Positions 11,571-23,728 of a DNA stretch of 64,000 nt are shown one piece after another. Made by a program: the position numbers and the translations under genes. Source of the DNA: Arbacia lixula (Eukaryota; Echinodermata; Echinoidea; Arbacioida; Arbaciidae); the NCBI GenBank assembly GCA_963669155.1, contig OZ022583.1, forward strand, positions 5,408,658-5,472,657, written 5' to 3'. The notes under the pieces were generated by a model. The model was not told the origin of the DNA. It was given only the letters and a program-made list of their open reading frames with translations, and did no database searches. Each line of letters begins with the position of its first letter. Position 1 is the first letter of the stretch.

Positions 11571-12330
11571 AGAATTGCCAGCGCGCAACGATATCGAGTG
11601 ATCGCGCGATCGCCGAGAATTGCCACACATCACATTTTGATTTACCAGGTTATTTAGTTGCCATTGATTTTGAAAAGGCTTTCGATTCAGTTGCTCATAG
11701 TTTTATACAAGAGGTCCTTTTGTCTTTCGGTTTTGGACCGTCATTCCGGAAATGGGTGGATACTATCTATAATAATGCCCTTAGTTGTGTTTTTAATGGG
11801 GGTAAATCCACAGGATATTTTAAGGTCGAAAAGGGAGTTAGACAAGGAGACCCGTTGTCACCCTATCTTTTTATTATATGTATTGAAGTTTTGGCACACA
11901 ATATAAGGAATGATAAAGATATCTTAGGCTTACCGTTCGGTTCAAACGAAGTCAAGCAGGTGCTTTATGCGGACGATATTACTCTATAAGTACAAGATAT
12001 TGAATCCATCAGGAGATTAGTAGTGGTTTTTGAGGGTTTAAAGCGGTTTCCGGTCTCAAAATAAATAAAGATAAGACGAAATTGTTACAACTTGGAAGTA
12101 GTCAAGATGAAGATGGGGAGTATGGTGGAGTTTTCGGGCAAAAAGTGGGTGTACTTCACGTTGGATCCCGATGTGAAGGAAAATAAGAACTAAAAAGAAA
12201 TTCTAAGTAAAATTAAAAAAATATTGATATGGTGGAAGCAAAGAGATTTGACACTTCAGGGTAAAATTCAGTTATTGAAGACTTTTATTTATTCTAAGCT
12301 TATATACAGTATATTGCCTCTCTCACTCCG

Positions 12331-13071
12331 GTGCCAAACTGGGTATATGGTGAGTTAGAAAGTATTGTTTGGGATTTTATTTGGCGAGGAAAACCGAAGA
12401 TTAATAAAAGTGTTTTAGCTTTAGGTTATGAACAAGGAGGTTTAAAATTAATGCATTTTCCATCATTAATAGACGCTCAAAGAGTAATGTGGGTCAAAAG
12501 GCTTTGTTATGGTAAACAAGAAATGAAATGGAAACAATACTTTGAGGAATGTACAAAGCAGATAGGAGGCAAATTTATATTTTGTTGTAATTATTTAGTA
12601 GACCTTTTGGATTTGTCTATACCGCTATTCTATGCGAACTTATTAGAAGTCTGGGCAAAAACGAAGGAATTTAGGGGTAATTATAATCAGGTACGGAAGG
12701 AAGTCCTTTTGAATAATAAAATGATTCGAATTGAAGGAAAATCTATTTATAATGAAAATTTGCAGTTGAAGAATTTTTTTAGAGTGGAACATATTATAGA
12801 CAGGAGTGGGGAGTTATATTCGGCGGCTTATCTTTATAGTAAAGGTCTGGTTTATTCAGAGGTTTTGATTATTCGAAGAATATATGAAGTACTTCCATTA
12901 GTTTGGAAAAGGAAAATAGAAAATACGGAACCAGGAACTGATACATGTGATGAAATGACTTTTATAAGAAATAGCTGTAAATTTTCTTTAGATACGAATA
13001 CATCTAAACAAGTTTATAATGATTTTGTGGAAAAGATAAGAGATAAGTCATCTTTGAAAGAAAAAATGTAA
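12331..13071 (+). pseudogene. Tx1/L1-type LINE protein, post-RT region
   Basis: A 246-residue open stretch follows the polymerase. Motifs such as WDFIWRGKPKINKSVLALGY and QGGLKLMHFPSLIDAQRVMW match the conserved region after the reverse transcriptase in L1 and Tx1 proteins. It is cut off from the YADD-containing frame (ending 11989) by frameshifts between 11990 and 12330, and ends at a stop before the zinc-knuckle segment. It is a remnant, not a host gene. Confidence 0.85.
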
Positions 13072-13338
13072 TGTACATACTCGCGAGTTTTCTGATACAG
13101 ATATAAAATCTGTATTTAGTAGACCTAGAAAAAGTACTTTGAACTGTATATTGAGGGATTTTCAATTTAGGTTATTACACGGAATATTATATACGAACTA
13201 TCATTTATGTAAATTCAACATTACTGATGATAACTTATGTTCATTTTGTAACAAAGAGGAAGAGACTTATAAACATATATTTTATACGTGTGAATTTGCT
13301 GGGATGATATGGGAACGGTGCAGTAACCTTCTTGATTA

Positions 13339-15227
13339 TGTAACACCCACAAAGTGTTACTATATATCTCCTCTCTATTGCCTGTATTGTCACCCACATA
13401 TACCTGTACATAAGAGTGCCTGACCATGCACACACAGTGTTTATCCCCTTCTTATCTTCCTCACTCCCCTTCTTTTCAAAGATATGGCTCCCTTACAATG
13501 GTGTCATTATGCCACCCTCCATTTCCACTGTTAGACCTGGCTCCTTACAATGGTGTCATTATGCCACCCTCCCTTTACACTTTTAACCACTGGAATGTCC
13601 AGTGACTCATAGATCAGAATTTGTTCTTATCTGGACAATATCATGCATGGCACTCTCTCTTTCTCCTGTGAATATCGAGGAGTGAAGACGTGCATGGATG
13701 GTGCTGGCTCCCTTTTTCCTAGGTGAGAAAACATATTGTCATACTACTGTATATATTGTGTGATGTGTGTTGTAACAGTTGATTTTACATACATGTATTA
13801 AAAGTTAATATTATTGTCTTGTAACCGTCTTGGTTATAAGAGGAGACAGGAATGAGCAAATGATAGAGTGATTGTATGCCCCTCACTTAATACTTTCTGT
13901 CAGAAGATTGCTGTTGATGACTTCTGCTGCATAGATGTAATTTATGAACTTTATGCGATGTGGTTATAAATATATTATGGCTTATTAATCCATGTTATGA
14001 CTTTAGTAGTGATTATTGAATAGCTACAAATCATGTACGTATACATGATTGTGGAATTCATGGGAATAACATTCCATTTTGAAGGAGCTTGTACATTGTG
14101 ATGAGTATAGTCTATGTGAGAGACATATAGGGTCTGAATAGTTAGGCTAGACGTGTGTTTGGTCTGTGCGAGCGGACAGCATTGAGCTTGGCCAGAGAAA
14201 GGGTTCCTGGTTGATTTATGACCTAAACCAGCGCAGATTCGAGCTGGTCAAAGTTTCAAAGAAAGAGGCTTTTATTTAGTTGTTGTAAAGAGGCTACATC
14301 GCTATGCAGTGTATATCCTAGAAGGGAAATTCAGGGATTGCATTTTCTCTCCCAAGAAAATACTTTCGCTTTTATATTTAGTGATTCTATCTTGTCTCTT
14401 ATTAGTTGTAAATATGTACAGAATGACAGTTCTGTTATCAAGACTGGAAGTTATTCATGATTATGCCCCTGATGCATAATACAGACAGTCTATACTTTAC
14501 ATGATAAATCAAAGAGGTGATACTCGCCTTGGAATTAAATAGAATGACGGTTAGGCATGATGATGATGATTGTTATGATCATGGTTGTCTGTGATGGAGT
14601 TAGCTCTGTGTATAACTTATCGTTATGTAGCCAATACAACACGAATAGTAGTGTGTTTATATACACAGACAGATTGAAACATTAATTGAATGCATTAATG
14701 ATTTCCATTACTTTTGCTTACTTCTATTTTACTAGGTCTATGTAATTACACCTGTATGGTTCAGTTTAGGACTGTGTGATTGTTTATCTCTAATTATTGA
14801 TATCATATATGCCCGTGTACTGTAAATGTTTACTCCCTTTTTCCTAGCTAAAACTCCGGACTCCCCTTGGCCCTTCCTCATCTACGACCAAGAGCGATCG
14901 CGAGAGAATTCATATACACATCCGCGATAAATATCTGAACACTTCCATAAACCGCGTTGAATGATTATATACGGACGCTATCCAGCAAGATATCCGATCT
15001 CCAATAGCTGGTATAATTTGTTTACGACCGGTCTTATTCTAAGTTAACCCATTGTAACTGAGGTACCTCTGTAACTCATCTAATTATGTTGTAATTAAGT
15101 TGTATACAGATTACTTCTTGAACCAAGAATATAGAGTGGACGAGTCAAAGTTAATTATTGTGCACTTCTTAGTTTATTCTGTCGTATGAGTGAACTTATT
15201 TAATCAAAACACGAACCTGGTATTACA
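13339..15227. mobile_element. Probable solo LTR, 1.9 kb, nested in LINE copy b
   Basis: The element begins TGTAACACCC and ends GGTATTACA, so it has TG...CA ends. It is flanked by ATTA at 13335-13338 and 15228-15231, and removing it restores the LINE sequence seen uninterrupted in copy a. No gag or pol frame lies inside. A phrase of about 45 bp (CTTACAATGGTGTCATTATG and neighbours) is duplicated at about 13490-13580. The best reading is a solo LTR left by recombination of a long-LTR retrotransposon; a complete but unfamiliar non-coding element is the alternative. Confidence 0.78.
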
Positions 15228-15689
15228 ATTATATAAATTTAAAAAACTTAAGCTGGGAAGAGATTCATTTTGGAATTGACTTACCGGACAAAGGAAGAGG
15301 TCAATTAGTTAATCATGTTTTAATACTGGTAAAAAGATTAATTTTCTTAGGAAGAGGAAAGAACACGCAAATAACTGAACAATCGGTTAAAAGCCAGATT
15401 GAACAAGATAGGTTAGAAGAAAAAAGGATAGCAGTTTTGCATAATACATTATCAGTGCACTTGAAAAAGTGGGAAAATTGGATATGGTAGGGCTCCCCTG
15501 CCTTGTGAGTTTTACGTATTTGAAAATAAAATAAAACAAACTAAAATAAAACGTATATTTATTAACATTGAAGGAGTGGGACGACAATTCAGAAGTATTT
15601 TTAGTATCCACCAAGATATGCCCTGCAACTCGTTCTAGAGATGGTAATATGTATGCTCCTGTTCCAGAAGAAATAAGTGCATGTATAAG

Positions 15690-15760
15690 AAGCCCGGGGG
15701 GGGGGGGGGGGGGGGGTGGCGGAGGGAAAGGAGAGGGCGGGGTATGGTGGAGGGGTGGGG
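15690..15760. repeat. Poly-G run and G-rich tract in LINE 3' UTR
   Basis: About 23 nearly continuous G bases, then GGAGGG-rich sequence. The reverse complement occurs in LINE copy a (10825-10852), so it belongs to the LINE 3' UTR. Confidence 0.85.
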
Positions 15761-16076
15761 TAGGGGAAATGGAGGGAAGGGCCTTTTTGGTGTCCTTTTT
15801 TCTTATCTAATTTATCAATGAACACAATGAGCGAATGATATGTTTTTCCTTTTGAACAGCGATTAATGGTTGTTTTTCTTTATTGTTGTAATTTGATGTA
15901 ATTCTTGAAAAATCTGACAGTTTGTATAAATTTGTTATGATCAATGATTATGACGAATATGTTTCTGGAAATAATTTATTTATTTGTTACAGTAATTGTC
16001 ATTTAAATCATTCATGAATAATTGTTTAATGTTCTGTAAAATTGGTGTTCATTGATTAATAAAATACATGTTGAAA

Positions 16077-16108
<32 letters not shown>

Positions 16109-16325
16109 CGCGCAACGATATCGAGCGATCGCGCGATCACTCGATATCGTTGCGCTGAGTTTCGTCGCGCGCTGTGTATACGAATCCGGGCTGATAAAAG
16201 ACGTCTAGAACCTAGACTATGACCGAAAGGCACAATCCTTGGGGAGATTGTGATGTTGTGTTCATTGTGTGCAAATAAACGTGAGTAAATGAATTCTGCA
16301 TTTCGAAGCCTCAGCACTATAAGAA

Positions 16326-16557
16326 ATGGGAACAACGAAGCAGCAGGCTGGGCGGAGAGAGGACCCACTTTCATCCGTCTCTGACAGGGGCTGGAGCTGG
16401 CTGGTCTTGGGTGGAGCGTTCTGTTCGAACGTGCTATATGCGGGGAGCATTGATAACATCGGCGTGTACGTAGTGGAATGGCAGGAGTACTTCGGGCAAG
16501 GTGCCGCAGCGGTGTCGGTGCTGGTGATGATACTGACGTGCTGCGCAAACACAACGG
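16326..16557 (+). CDS. SLC16 monocarboxylate-transporter-like, first coding exon 1a (upstream copy)
   Basis: The exon starts at ATG with an in-frame TAA two codons earlier and ends in a good donor (G|GTAAGA) after 77 codons plus one base, the same phase as exon 1b. The protein has the MCT-family signature D-R-G-W-S-W at residues 20-25, followed by the first membrane helix (LVLGGAFCSNVLYAG) and most of the second. It differs from exon 1b at residue 5 (K for Q) and residue 13 (D for E). If the duplication is real it is an alternative first exon that can splice to exon 2 at 31103; if the copies are haplotypes it is the other allele. Confidence 0.8.
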
Positions 16558-17640
16558 GTAAGAACGTGAGGAGGGTACTTGTATGATCCATGGGCCACAA
16601 ATGATACACAATATAATGCGGTGATTCAATAAACGTATATTCTTAACGATAATTGCTAGGTGCAATCCGAGGTAAACCAGAATGACCTGGGCATGAAGGT
16701 TACTGATCAAGATCCAGTACTAGTAGTCATGATTATCTATATTTCCATATTCCTTACAATATCCCTTATCCTCCTGCCTTAATTCAATTCAACTTATCAT
16801 GAGGGTTTTTCTCCCCTTTCATATCACTAAACCGCTTTGTCTTTGTTGTCCAGCTTACTTTACTAAATTTGAACGCACAGGGATCGATATTTGATGGACT
16901 TTCGACCTTACACACGATAATTTTATTTGCATTGTCACCGGTGGTACACACCACGAGAGAGATGAATGAGAGAGATATAGAGAGGGGGAATGAGGTGGAG
17001 GTGGGTGAGAGTAAGAGACAGATATAGGCAGACAGAGAGGGAGAGAGAGACAGAGAGACAGTTGCGGAGAGAGAAGAAGAGAGAGAGGGAGAGAGAGAAT
17101 GAAGGGAGTGGGGTGAAACAGAGTCCCCCTCCACATACTCAATGCCCCATCTGTCGATAGCTTCAAACGCGCTCTCAAAATATTCATGCTCTCCCATTAG
17201 CATGATTAAGTACCCAATATGGTTTTAAGAACTCTTTTGTCTATTTGTGTAGTTTATATTTATGTTCTTTACAATTATATGACGTTAAATGTGTTCATTA
17301 TGTAATTTGTTATCTTTGAATGATTGTAATGCGCATAGAAATTGTTAATATTATGCCCTATATAAACGTTTGCTTATTATTATTATATATAGAGAGAAAG
17401 AATTTAATGGACTGGAGTGTAGCTTAAGTGAGTTGTTCAGACTGTTTCGCCAGAAGCAACTAATTAACAAAATACAAGGTAATGTACATTTAGAATAAGC
17501 GCAGGCAAGAGTACATGCAATAGATGCATAATAATACGCTAGTTAAGTACAATGAGGGCATAATAGGGCTTAAAGTGGGGAGACGTTAAAATGTTATATA
17601 GGGGTTTAAAGGTCATGGGAGTCAACCGTATTATATACTT
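16558..17640. repeat. GA-rich tract and LINE 3'-end fragment, copy 1
   Basis: GA-rich microsatellite sequence spans about 16960-17105. From 17128 a fragment follows that encodes NAPSVDSFKRALKIFM, the C-terminus of a CR1/L2-type LINE, then a 3' UTR whose end (GATTGTAATGCGCATAGAAA, then CTATATAAACG, then TTATTATTATT near 17390) is typical of such LINE tails. Copy 2 has about 500 bp more between the GA tract and this fragment. Confidence 0.75.
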
Positions 17641-17925
17641 GGACTTGAACTTTATTTATTTCCAATAAAATAAAAAACATATTTACATACACAGTAAAAT
17701 ATACAAACATGAAAATATATTTCATAGATGATAAATAAACATGGAGTATTTAACATGGATTAAATATTTAAATATATAAATTGGAGAAAAGGGGACGCCT
17801 GTAAAAGCCTTAGGGGCTCGATAGGTTAGGTTATGTGGCAATAATACATAAAATGGCTAAATATTTATTTGGTATAACAGGTTTTACTCTTAACAGGTGA
17901 GAATAAAATCAAAGAGTCAGGAAAA

Positions 17926-18216
17926 TTAGCTTTTCGGGGTATGATATACTACACCAATGATAGAATTCTTTTTGTCCTTGTGGAAAATTTCAATAAACAG
18001 AGATTCTACACCCATAATATCACATTTAAATGATCGATTACTGTTTACAAACAACCCAACCCCACCACCACGACCAGTGCCATCAGCGTGGTAACATGAA
18101 TACACGGGAATATACAAAACGTTGTTCCTGTTGTAAAGCCAGGTTTCAGATAAACCGATCGCTGTAAAATGAAAGTCCAGAGAAGATAGATAATCATACG
18201 TATGGTATGATAACAC
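17926..18216 (-). pseudogene. LINE apurinic-endonuclease domain fragment, copy 1
   Basis: The minus strand encodes FTAIGLSETWL, then HADGTGRGGGVGLFV and VESLFIEI, ending in GVVYHTPKS. This is the APE-type endonuclease of non-LTR retrotransposons (I.L.ETWL, GRGGGV.L and Y.PP blocks). Only part of the domain remains. The copy at about 28440-28740 carries a one-base indel that breaks the frame. Confidence 0.85.
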
Positions 18217-18459
18217 TTTGAAAAAAGACGTACATTATTGAATTAAACTGAAGTGGTCAGAGGGCAGATCAGTTGTTTTCTCATGGGAATTTGTCTTCAG
18301 TACAGTATTTGCATTCAGTTGCAAATTCACAATCACCTTCAGCTGCAGGTTGCAAAAAGTCATTATTGTGAAATAGTGCACTTCTCAAGTCCAAATGAAA
18401 GTCCGCAGCATTATTTGGGTCATCGTCGCTATGTACGGACATTTGAAATGAGGAACAAT

Positions 18460-18775
18460 GATCTAAACAGCAGTCGGCAGGCCCCGGAAAATACGCTTAT
18501 TTTATTTTCAGCTCGGTAGTCGTGACCTTCACTGACCCCTCTAACCGCAGAAAAGGTCTCACTTTCAACTGCGACATCTCCATGAATAAACCATATTTTC
18601 TCCAACTGTATATTGGAGGTCGAAATTGACCAAGTATGAAAAAAACATTGAATCAAAACAAGCAGAAAAATATTGCAAAATCGAGATAAATATGTGGTTC
18701 TAGTACAATGAGAGAAATTAAAAAAGAAACCCCGCTATATTTCAATGTCAAACGCTTTTGAACTTATATATACTT
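18460..18775. repeat. Dispersed repeat family R, copy B
   Basis: Homologous to about 1490-1790 and 28990-29310. It lies at the end of duplication copy 1. At 18776 the similarity to both others stops and a G-rich segment leads into the assembly gap. Confidence 0.7.
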
Positions 18776-18865
18776 ATAGACATGGGCGGAAATCCCGAGG
18801 GGGAGGGGACGGGGGGGTCGCGTCCCCCCACCAAAAATAGTGTGGGGGACATTTGATGTTTCGTC

Positions 18866-19065
18866 NNNNNNNNNNNNNNNNNNNNNNNNNNNNNNNNNNN
18901 NNNNNNNNNNNNNNNNNNNNNNNNNNNNNNNNNNNNNNNNNNNNNNNNNNNNNNNNNNNNNNNNNNNNNNNNNNNNNNNNNNNNNNNNNNNNNNNNNNNN
19001 NNNNNNNNNNNNNNNNNNNNNNNNNNNNNNNNNNNNNNNNNNNNNNNNNNNNNNNNNNNNNNNNN
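18866..19065. other. Assembly gap (200 N)
   Basis: A run of exactly 200 N, a conventional scaffold gap. It sits between the end of duplication copy 1 and the start of copy 2. The adjacency and order of the two copies therefore rest on scaffolding, not on read-through sequence. Confidence 0.99.
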
Positions 19066-19252
19066 GAAATCTCGGGGCATGGCTTGGCAGAGCAAGTAAG
19101 AGCAAGAATGGGAATTGTACAAGTTTCCGTGGCCTCGTGGTTAAGAAAGCCAGAGCATGGGCAACTCATGTAGATACCCGTGTGTTTTACACGCATGCTA
19201 CGCTGTTCAATTGTCCATACACTTTTGTTTGGGCTATCATTTCTGGAGGGTG

Positions 19253-19530
19253 TAAGCTGAGAACGACTTTACGCACGACTGGTTACCCTTTCTTGCGCAA
19301 TATCAGATTCTCAATGATTTTGACTCCCATCAGCTAAAGCTCAAATCTGATGTTCATAACTTACCATTCTTGTTGTTAACAAGTGTCTGAATACAAAGTT
19401 CATTAATGTCGAATTTGATAAGCACTCTTGCATATTAACAATTCCCACTATGTAAAATCAAGAAGTGTGGTATCTCATTTAACACAAGAAAGGGTAACCA
19501 GTCGTGCGTAAAGTTGTTCTTAGCTGAAGA
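19253..19530. repeat. Inverted-repeat element, copy 2
   Basis: Same foldback structure as 3187-3460, with arms carrying TTTACGCACGACTGGTTACC and its reverse complement about 185 bp apart. Confidence 0.7.
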
Positions 19531-19842
19531 ACAGTTTAGTGAAACACGCACTAGGCGCCACATATCTCACAATATACAGCGTGGGTGAAAGAAAAAAAGA
19601 ATGTCCCATTGTTTTACAGTTGCTTTGTTTGAAGTTTGAACATTTAATCATGGGCTCATGGCTATATCCTGATAGCATGATCTTCCCAGGTTATTTTGGT
19701 ACCATTGTAATTTTGATCTTTGCATGCATTAGTGAACAACGGGCGATCTGCGGAAGGCTGTAAAATCCCAGTAGCGCCAATCGCTGGGTAAAGAGCAAAA
19801 CACATTTTGACAAATGTCCCAACTTATGTACACATTGAAAGC

Positions 19843-19868
19843 CACACACACACACACACACACACACA
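19843..19868. repeat. (CA)n microsatellite, short allele
   Basis: About 26 bp of CA repeat, against about 60 bp at the equivalent site in copy 1. Confidence 0.9.
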
Positions 19869-21799
19869 TACAAATGACAGACCATAATATCAGTACTTGT
19901 GCTCCTCAAACAGAGCTCAATATTCATAACTTTTGTCTGAAAGCAAGTACATGTACAACAAAAACACATATCCATTGTAAATTGTCATCGTTAACCAACG
20001 AGAGAAAAAAATATCAACATACATTTTCATTGTTCTTTTTCCTCTGTTTTGAGGTAGCATATTGGATCGAAGTGATGAAGATGATGATGATGAAGACGAT
20101 GATACTAAGGATGAGAATGATGATGATGATGGAGGAGGTGATAAGTAATCATGTTATGGGAAATGTTGTCAGGTAATTGCCATTTAAGCATTCAGCGATC
20201 GTTGTAAAATCAATGCTGATTAAAAGTGGGAAAATGTCAACACAGCGTTATGAAATATTTTTTTACTTCGTGTGTGCGCAGTAGAGACATTAAACTATCA
20301 ACAAATCATGGTGAGGCTTTGCCACCTGAGATGGTACCCAAATCTTCGGCCCATAGACTACAAGCCATATCACGTGCACGTAAGTATACTAATATCGTCT
20401 TCAGAACACACTTCGGTTGGTCATCTTGGTCATTGACTTTGATCACATTCCGACTAGTCAGGTCTGCCTATACTCGCTACATTTACAGCACGATATTTTC
20501 TTCTAAATACGCCGCGCAGTTTATGTTAGATTTGCCTGACGTTGTCTCTTGTTTTCTCTTTACGGCGCATTTTCATATAATTTAATTAACAAAAGGATAC
20601 TGGAAACTGCTTATATTTTATGTCTATCGCTATCAAGCTAGCCAGTATATCCTGTGCAAGGCTAAAGTTATTGATGAGTATCATGCTGATGCGGTAGGGA
20701 GCTGGAGGAGTGAGCGCCACCGGCCGAGAGATGGCGCGATACCTGTTGCCCCGGGAGCTCCATGCCGACGCCCATAGACCTATCGGCCACATGCCTCTTA
20801 ATATTTTCCAATAGATTTATGTGTAGAGAATAAGAGATCATGACAAAAATTGTTGATGATAAAGGCTATCCATATTTTTTGTCACAGGTAGTTAAGTTTT
20901 AATTGTCTTATGAAATCTTAATCAGTTTTCTTTTGTTATTCCATTTAATTGGTATTTGTTCGTATAATCGTGTATGTACAATCAATCTAAAATATTTCTG
21001 TTTAGGTCGTTGCTGTTTAAATCATTTATGAATTAATTTGCTGAAATATTTTTAGTTTTAGTTAGTCTTTCTTTTGTATATCATATTTTTCATCTGCTTC
21101 TTTTTTATTCTTCTATTATCATCGTCAATCGTCCTTTTCCTTCCATAACTTTATGCTATTCATCGCAATATATGTGCCGTTTCCACCTTTTCCTCCCATT
21201 CGACAATCGGGAACATGTCATGTATAGGCAAATACGCCTTCCACTAGTTTTTATATGCTGCTGAAGGTTTTCAAAAATCGCTCTACCATAGTCATAATAC
21301 TGGAAGCTTGAATGCGCGTGCACTCAAAATACCCGTCCTATAGTCAGAAAATAGTTTATCGTCAGGTAATATTAGTGCAACATATCAACTATGACATCAT
21401 AGCCTCAAGATCGAGTTGCCAATTTTCCTCCCCAAAATGTCAATGTTTATGTTATTAAAGCATTAATGTTTCCTTATTACATTTCTGATTTTTCTCAAAT
21501 TTTCTTTGCTCTGCTTCTCAGGATTTTCGGTTTTTATTGAGAGCAACTCATATCTGGACTTCACTTTCCCCTTTAATATGCTGAATAAGCAGACCCGGAC
21601 CTTGTACGATTCCTCCTCTGTCACGCAATTATATTTATATGATTCGAAAGATCGAGATACATACAAGGATATAAAAGAATATAATCGGTGGTGTTTTTGT
21701 ATTGCCCTGACGAAGGCCATGGTGTGCCGAAAACATGAATAAAGTGGTTCAAAAATCTTTCAACGGCTCCATGCCCCCTGACATGCCTGACGAATTGCG

Positions 21800-21801
<2 letters not shown>

Positions 21802-21849
<48 letters not shown>

Positions 21850-21898
21850 CTCACTTTCTCTCTTTTGTCCTCTCTCTTTCTCTACCCCCTCTCTCTTT
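21802..21898. repeat. (CT)n microsatellite
   Basis: CT repeat of about 45 bp followed by CT-rich sequence; longer than the copy 1 version. Confidence 0.9.
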
Positions 21899-21904
21899 AT
21901 ATAT

Positions 21905-22437
21905 TATATATTATGCCAGGAAAATTTAAGATTGCAAAACTTGTTCCAATAAGTCTGGTTCAAAAGAAGATGTCGGAAATTATCGCCTTATCTCACTATA
22001 CATGTACTTCCTCTATTTCAAAAGTCATAGAAAGGTGTATGTATAATCGTCTTTTTAATTTTGGGGAAAAGCACAATATTCTTTATAAAAACCAATATGG
22101 ATTCAGATCGGGTCACTCCACATCTACGACGTTAACATAATTTATATATCGTACTCTAAATGTCCTTGAAAATAAAAATATAATGATTGGACTCTCTCAT
22201 GACCTCATCAACGCTTTTGATACACTTATTCACACAATCTTATTAGGCAAATTTTATTTGTATGGCATACGTGGAATATTACTAAATTGGTTTCATAGCT
22301 ATTTAAATAATAAGAAACAGTATGTAGAAATTGGGAAAAATCAGTCAAATTTTAAATTAGTAAGATGTGGAGTGCCCCAAGGTTCAATCCTCGGTTCTCT
22401 TTTATTTATTCTATATGTTAAATATGCCTTTTATTAC
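21905..22437 (+). pseudogene. CR1/L2/Jockey-like reverse-transcriptase fragment, copy 2
   Basis: Equivalent to 5880-6415 with fewer frame breaks. The frame 22183-22464 reads through [32 protein letters not shown] and GVPQGSILGSLLF. An in-frame stop near 22138 and the missing FADD box show that it is dead. The remainder resumes at about 23265. Confidence 0.85.
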
Positions 22438-22704
22438 ACCAAAGCTAGGGGCAAGCACTTGTGAGGGCTGGTTAACCCTTTTAGACATGTAACATACGAT
22501 ATGCAAACAGGAGAAGAAAAGAAAGAAAGAAAGACAGAAACAAACAAACAAAAAAACACAATTAACTTGAGGATTACATATACACTTAAATAATCAGATA
22601 ATAGTCGAGATAAGATGAGTATGATATTAATGATAAATAATATTTGTGTAGTTTTATCATTATCCCATTTGAGCTGATATAGTAAACGTTCAACGTTGGT
22701 GAAG

Positions 22705-22825
22705 GTGATGGGATGAACTATCACTTCCGAGGCGATCTGGATGTAGCTATCTTTCCGAAGCGCAGCTGAGGAAAGATAGCGTATGCATTCAGATCGCCGA
22801 GGAAGTGATAGTTCGTCTCATTGCC
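22705..22825. repeat. 120-bp near-perfect hairpin, copy 2
   Basis: Same hairpin as 6676-6796, with the same loop. Confidence 0.8.
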
Positions 22826-23264
22826 TTAAACCAAAAGTTGATTATTTGATTTATATTCCACATCTGAAACCAGCGATCTATACCAAAAATGACAATTAGA
22901 CGTACAAAAGTAATGTTTACTTTTCTACCTAACCCCGAGCCGCTGCCATGGGGCAGCGTTAGGATGCGCGTTAATTAGGACGCGCATTAGGACGTGCGTT
23001 TAATTAGGACGCGCATTATGACGCGCGTTTGGACGCGTTAGTGGGAGCTGATAGTCCGAGTGTAACGCACTTTTATTTCGCGCATACTCAAATAATTGAT
23101 CACGCGTTAGGACTGTAAGGAGTGAAGAGATCAGCGAAACCAAAAAATACTATCATCTAGAGTGTAACGAACTTTTATTCTCAGGTGATCTGATAGGAAA
23201 AAATACGCCTCATCACGTGATCAACTCTTGACCAATCATATAGCAACATTCTTAGTATGTGGAA

Positions 23265-23700
23265 TATAATTTGCTGATAACACCGGTGTTTTCATGTCAC
23301 ACAGTAAAATCACTGCTTTTTCTAGTGATTCTAAAATTGAAATTCGAAAACTTATTAAATGGTTGAATGTGAATAAACTCGTCTTAAATTGGAGCAAGAG
23401 ACAGATCATGGTTTATACTAAACAGCATATTGAACGTAGTAATGTTAGACTAACTGTAAATAATCGTACAATTCAGCGTGTTCCTCATTTGAAATATTTA
23501 GGTGTAAAAAAAAATTATGTGGCATGAACATATCTTTGTCTTATGCAACAATTTGTCAAAGGCAGTTGGGATACTACATAGACTAAAGTCATTACCTAGG
23601 GACATACTTCTGTTATTGTACAAAACATTTATATTAGAGAGTGCCCTAGATATGTCACACATCTTGCTGGCCTGCTTTCAGAGACATTGACCAATTCTAG
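23265..23700 (+). pseudogene. Continuation of CR1/L2-like reverse transcriptase, copy 2
   Basis: Here the segment just after the catalytic box is readable (ADNTGVFMSHSKITAFSSDS, where the canonical FADDT has become FADNT), followed by KLIKWLNVNKLVLNWSK. The replaced second aspartate alone would disable the polymerase. Confidence 0.85.
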
Positions 23701-23728
23701 TTGATTCGTCCGCCTCATCCGACAATAC

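Larger units (their letters stand above)
11626..16107 (+). mobile_element. Tx1/L1-clade LINE copy b, 5'-truncated and split by an LTR element
   Basis: It opens inside the reverse-transcriptase domain with VAIDFEKAFDSVAH, continues with KGVRQGDPLSPYLFIICIEV and the catalytic YADD (near 11970), then hits a stop at 11987. The rest of the protein is the 246-residue frame 12331-13071 (containing WDFIWRGKPK and GGLKLMHFPS), then a zinc-knuckle part to 13334. Coding resumes at 15232 and ends at about 15490, followed by a 3' UTR and a 28-base poly(A) (16080-16107). It is not functional: the 5' half is missing and there are several frame breaks. It sits one 45-bp unit away from LINE copy a. Confidence 0.9.
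10363..16219. repeat. Palindromic element with long terminal inverted repeats, copy 1, split by nested retroelements
   Basis: The left arm starts at 10363 (TAGTCTCGGTTCTAGACGTC) and the right arm ends at 16219 as its reverse complement. The arms are about 90 bp and highly similar. The uninterrupted version is 25970-26233. Its loop is a tandem 45-bp unit containing CAACGATATCGAGTGATCGC; here units 1, 2 and 3 are separated by LINE insertions. A flanking TA on each side is possible. The element ends about 107 bp before the transporter start codon. Confidence 0.85.
3000..18775. repeat. Large direct duplication, copy 1
   Basis: This region is collinear with 19066-29310 at high identity across non-coding sequence, microsatellites, LINE fragments and the transporter first exon. 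Differences are scattered substitutions and clean insertions: copy 1 holds about 5.6 kb of nested retroelements (10466-16107), while copy 2 holds a 706-bp DNA element and about 500 bp more near 27130-27640. The copies are joined across a 200-N scaffold gap, so unmerged haplotypes are as likely as a true tandem duplication. Confidence 0.9.

Noticed and set aside
10466-16107. One LINE with a twin-priming 5' inversion
   Set aside because: Both arms contain the 3' end of the element with their own poly(A) at the outer edges. Twin priming inverts the 5' part only, so two separate insertions fit better.
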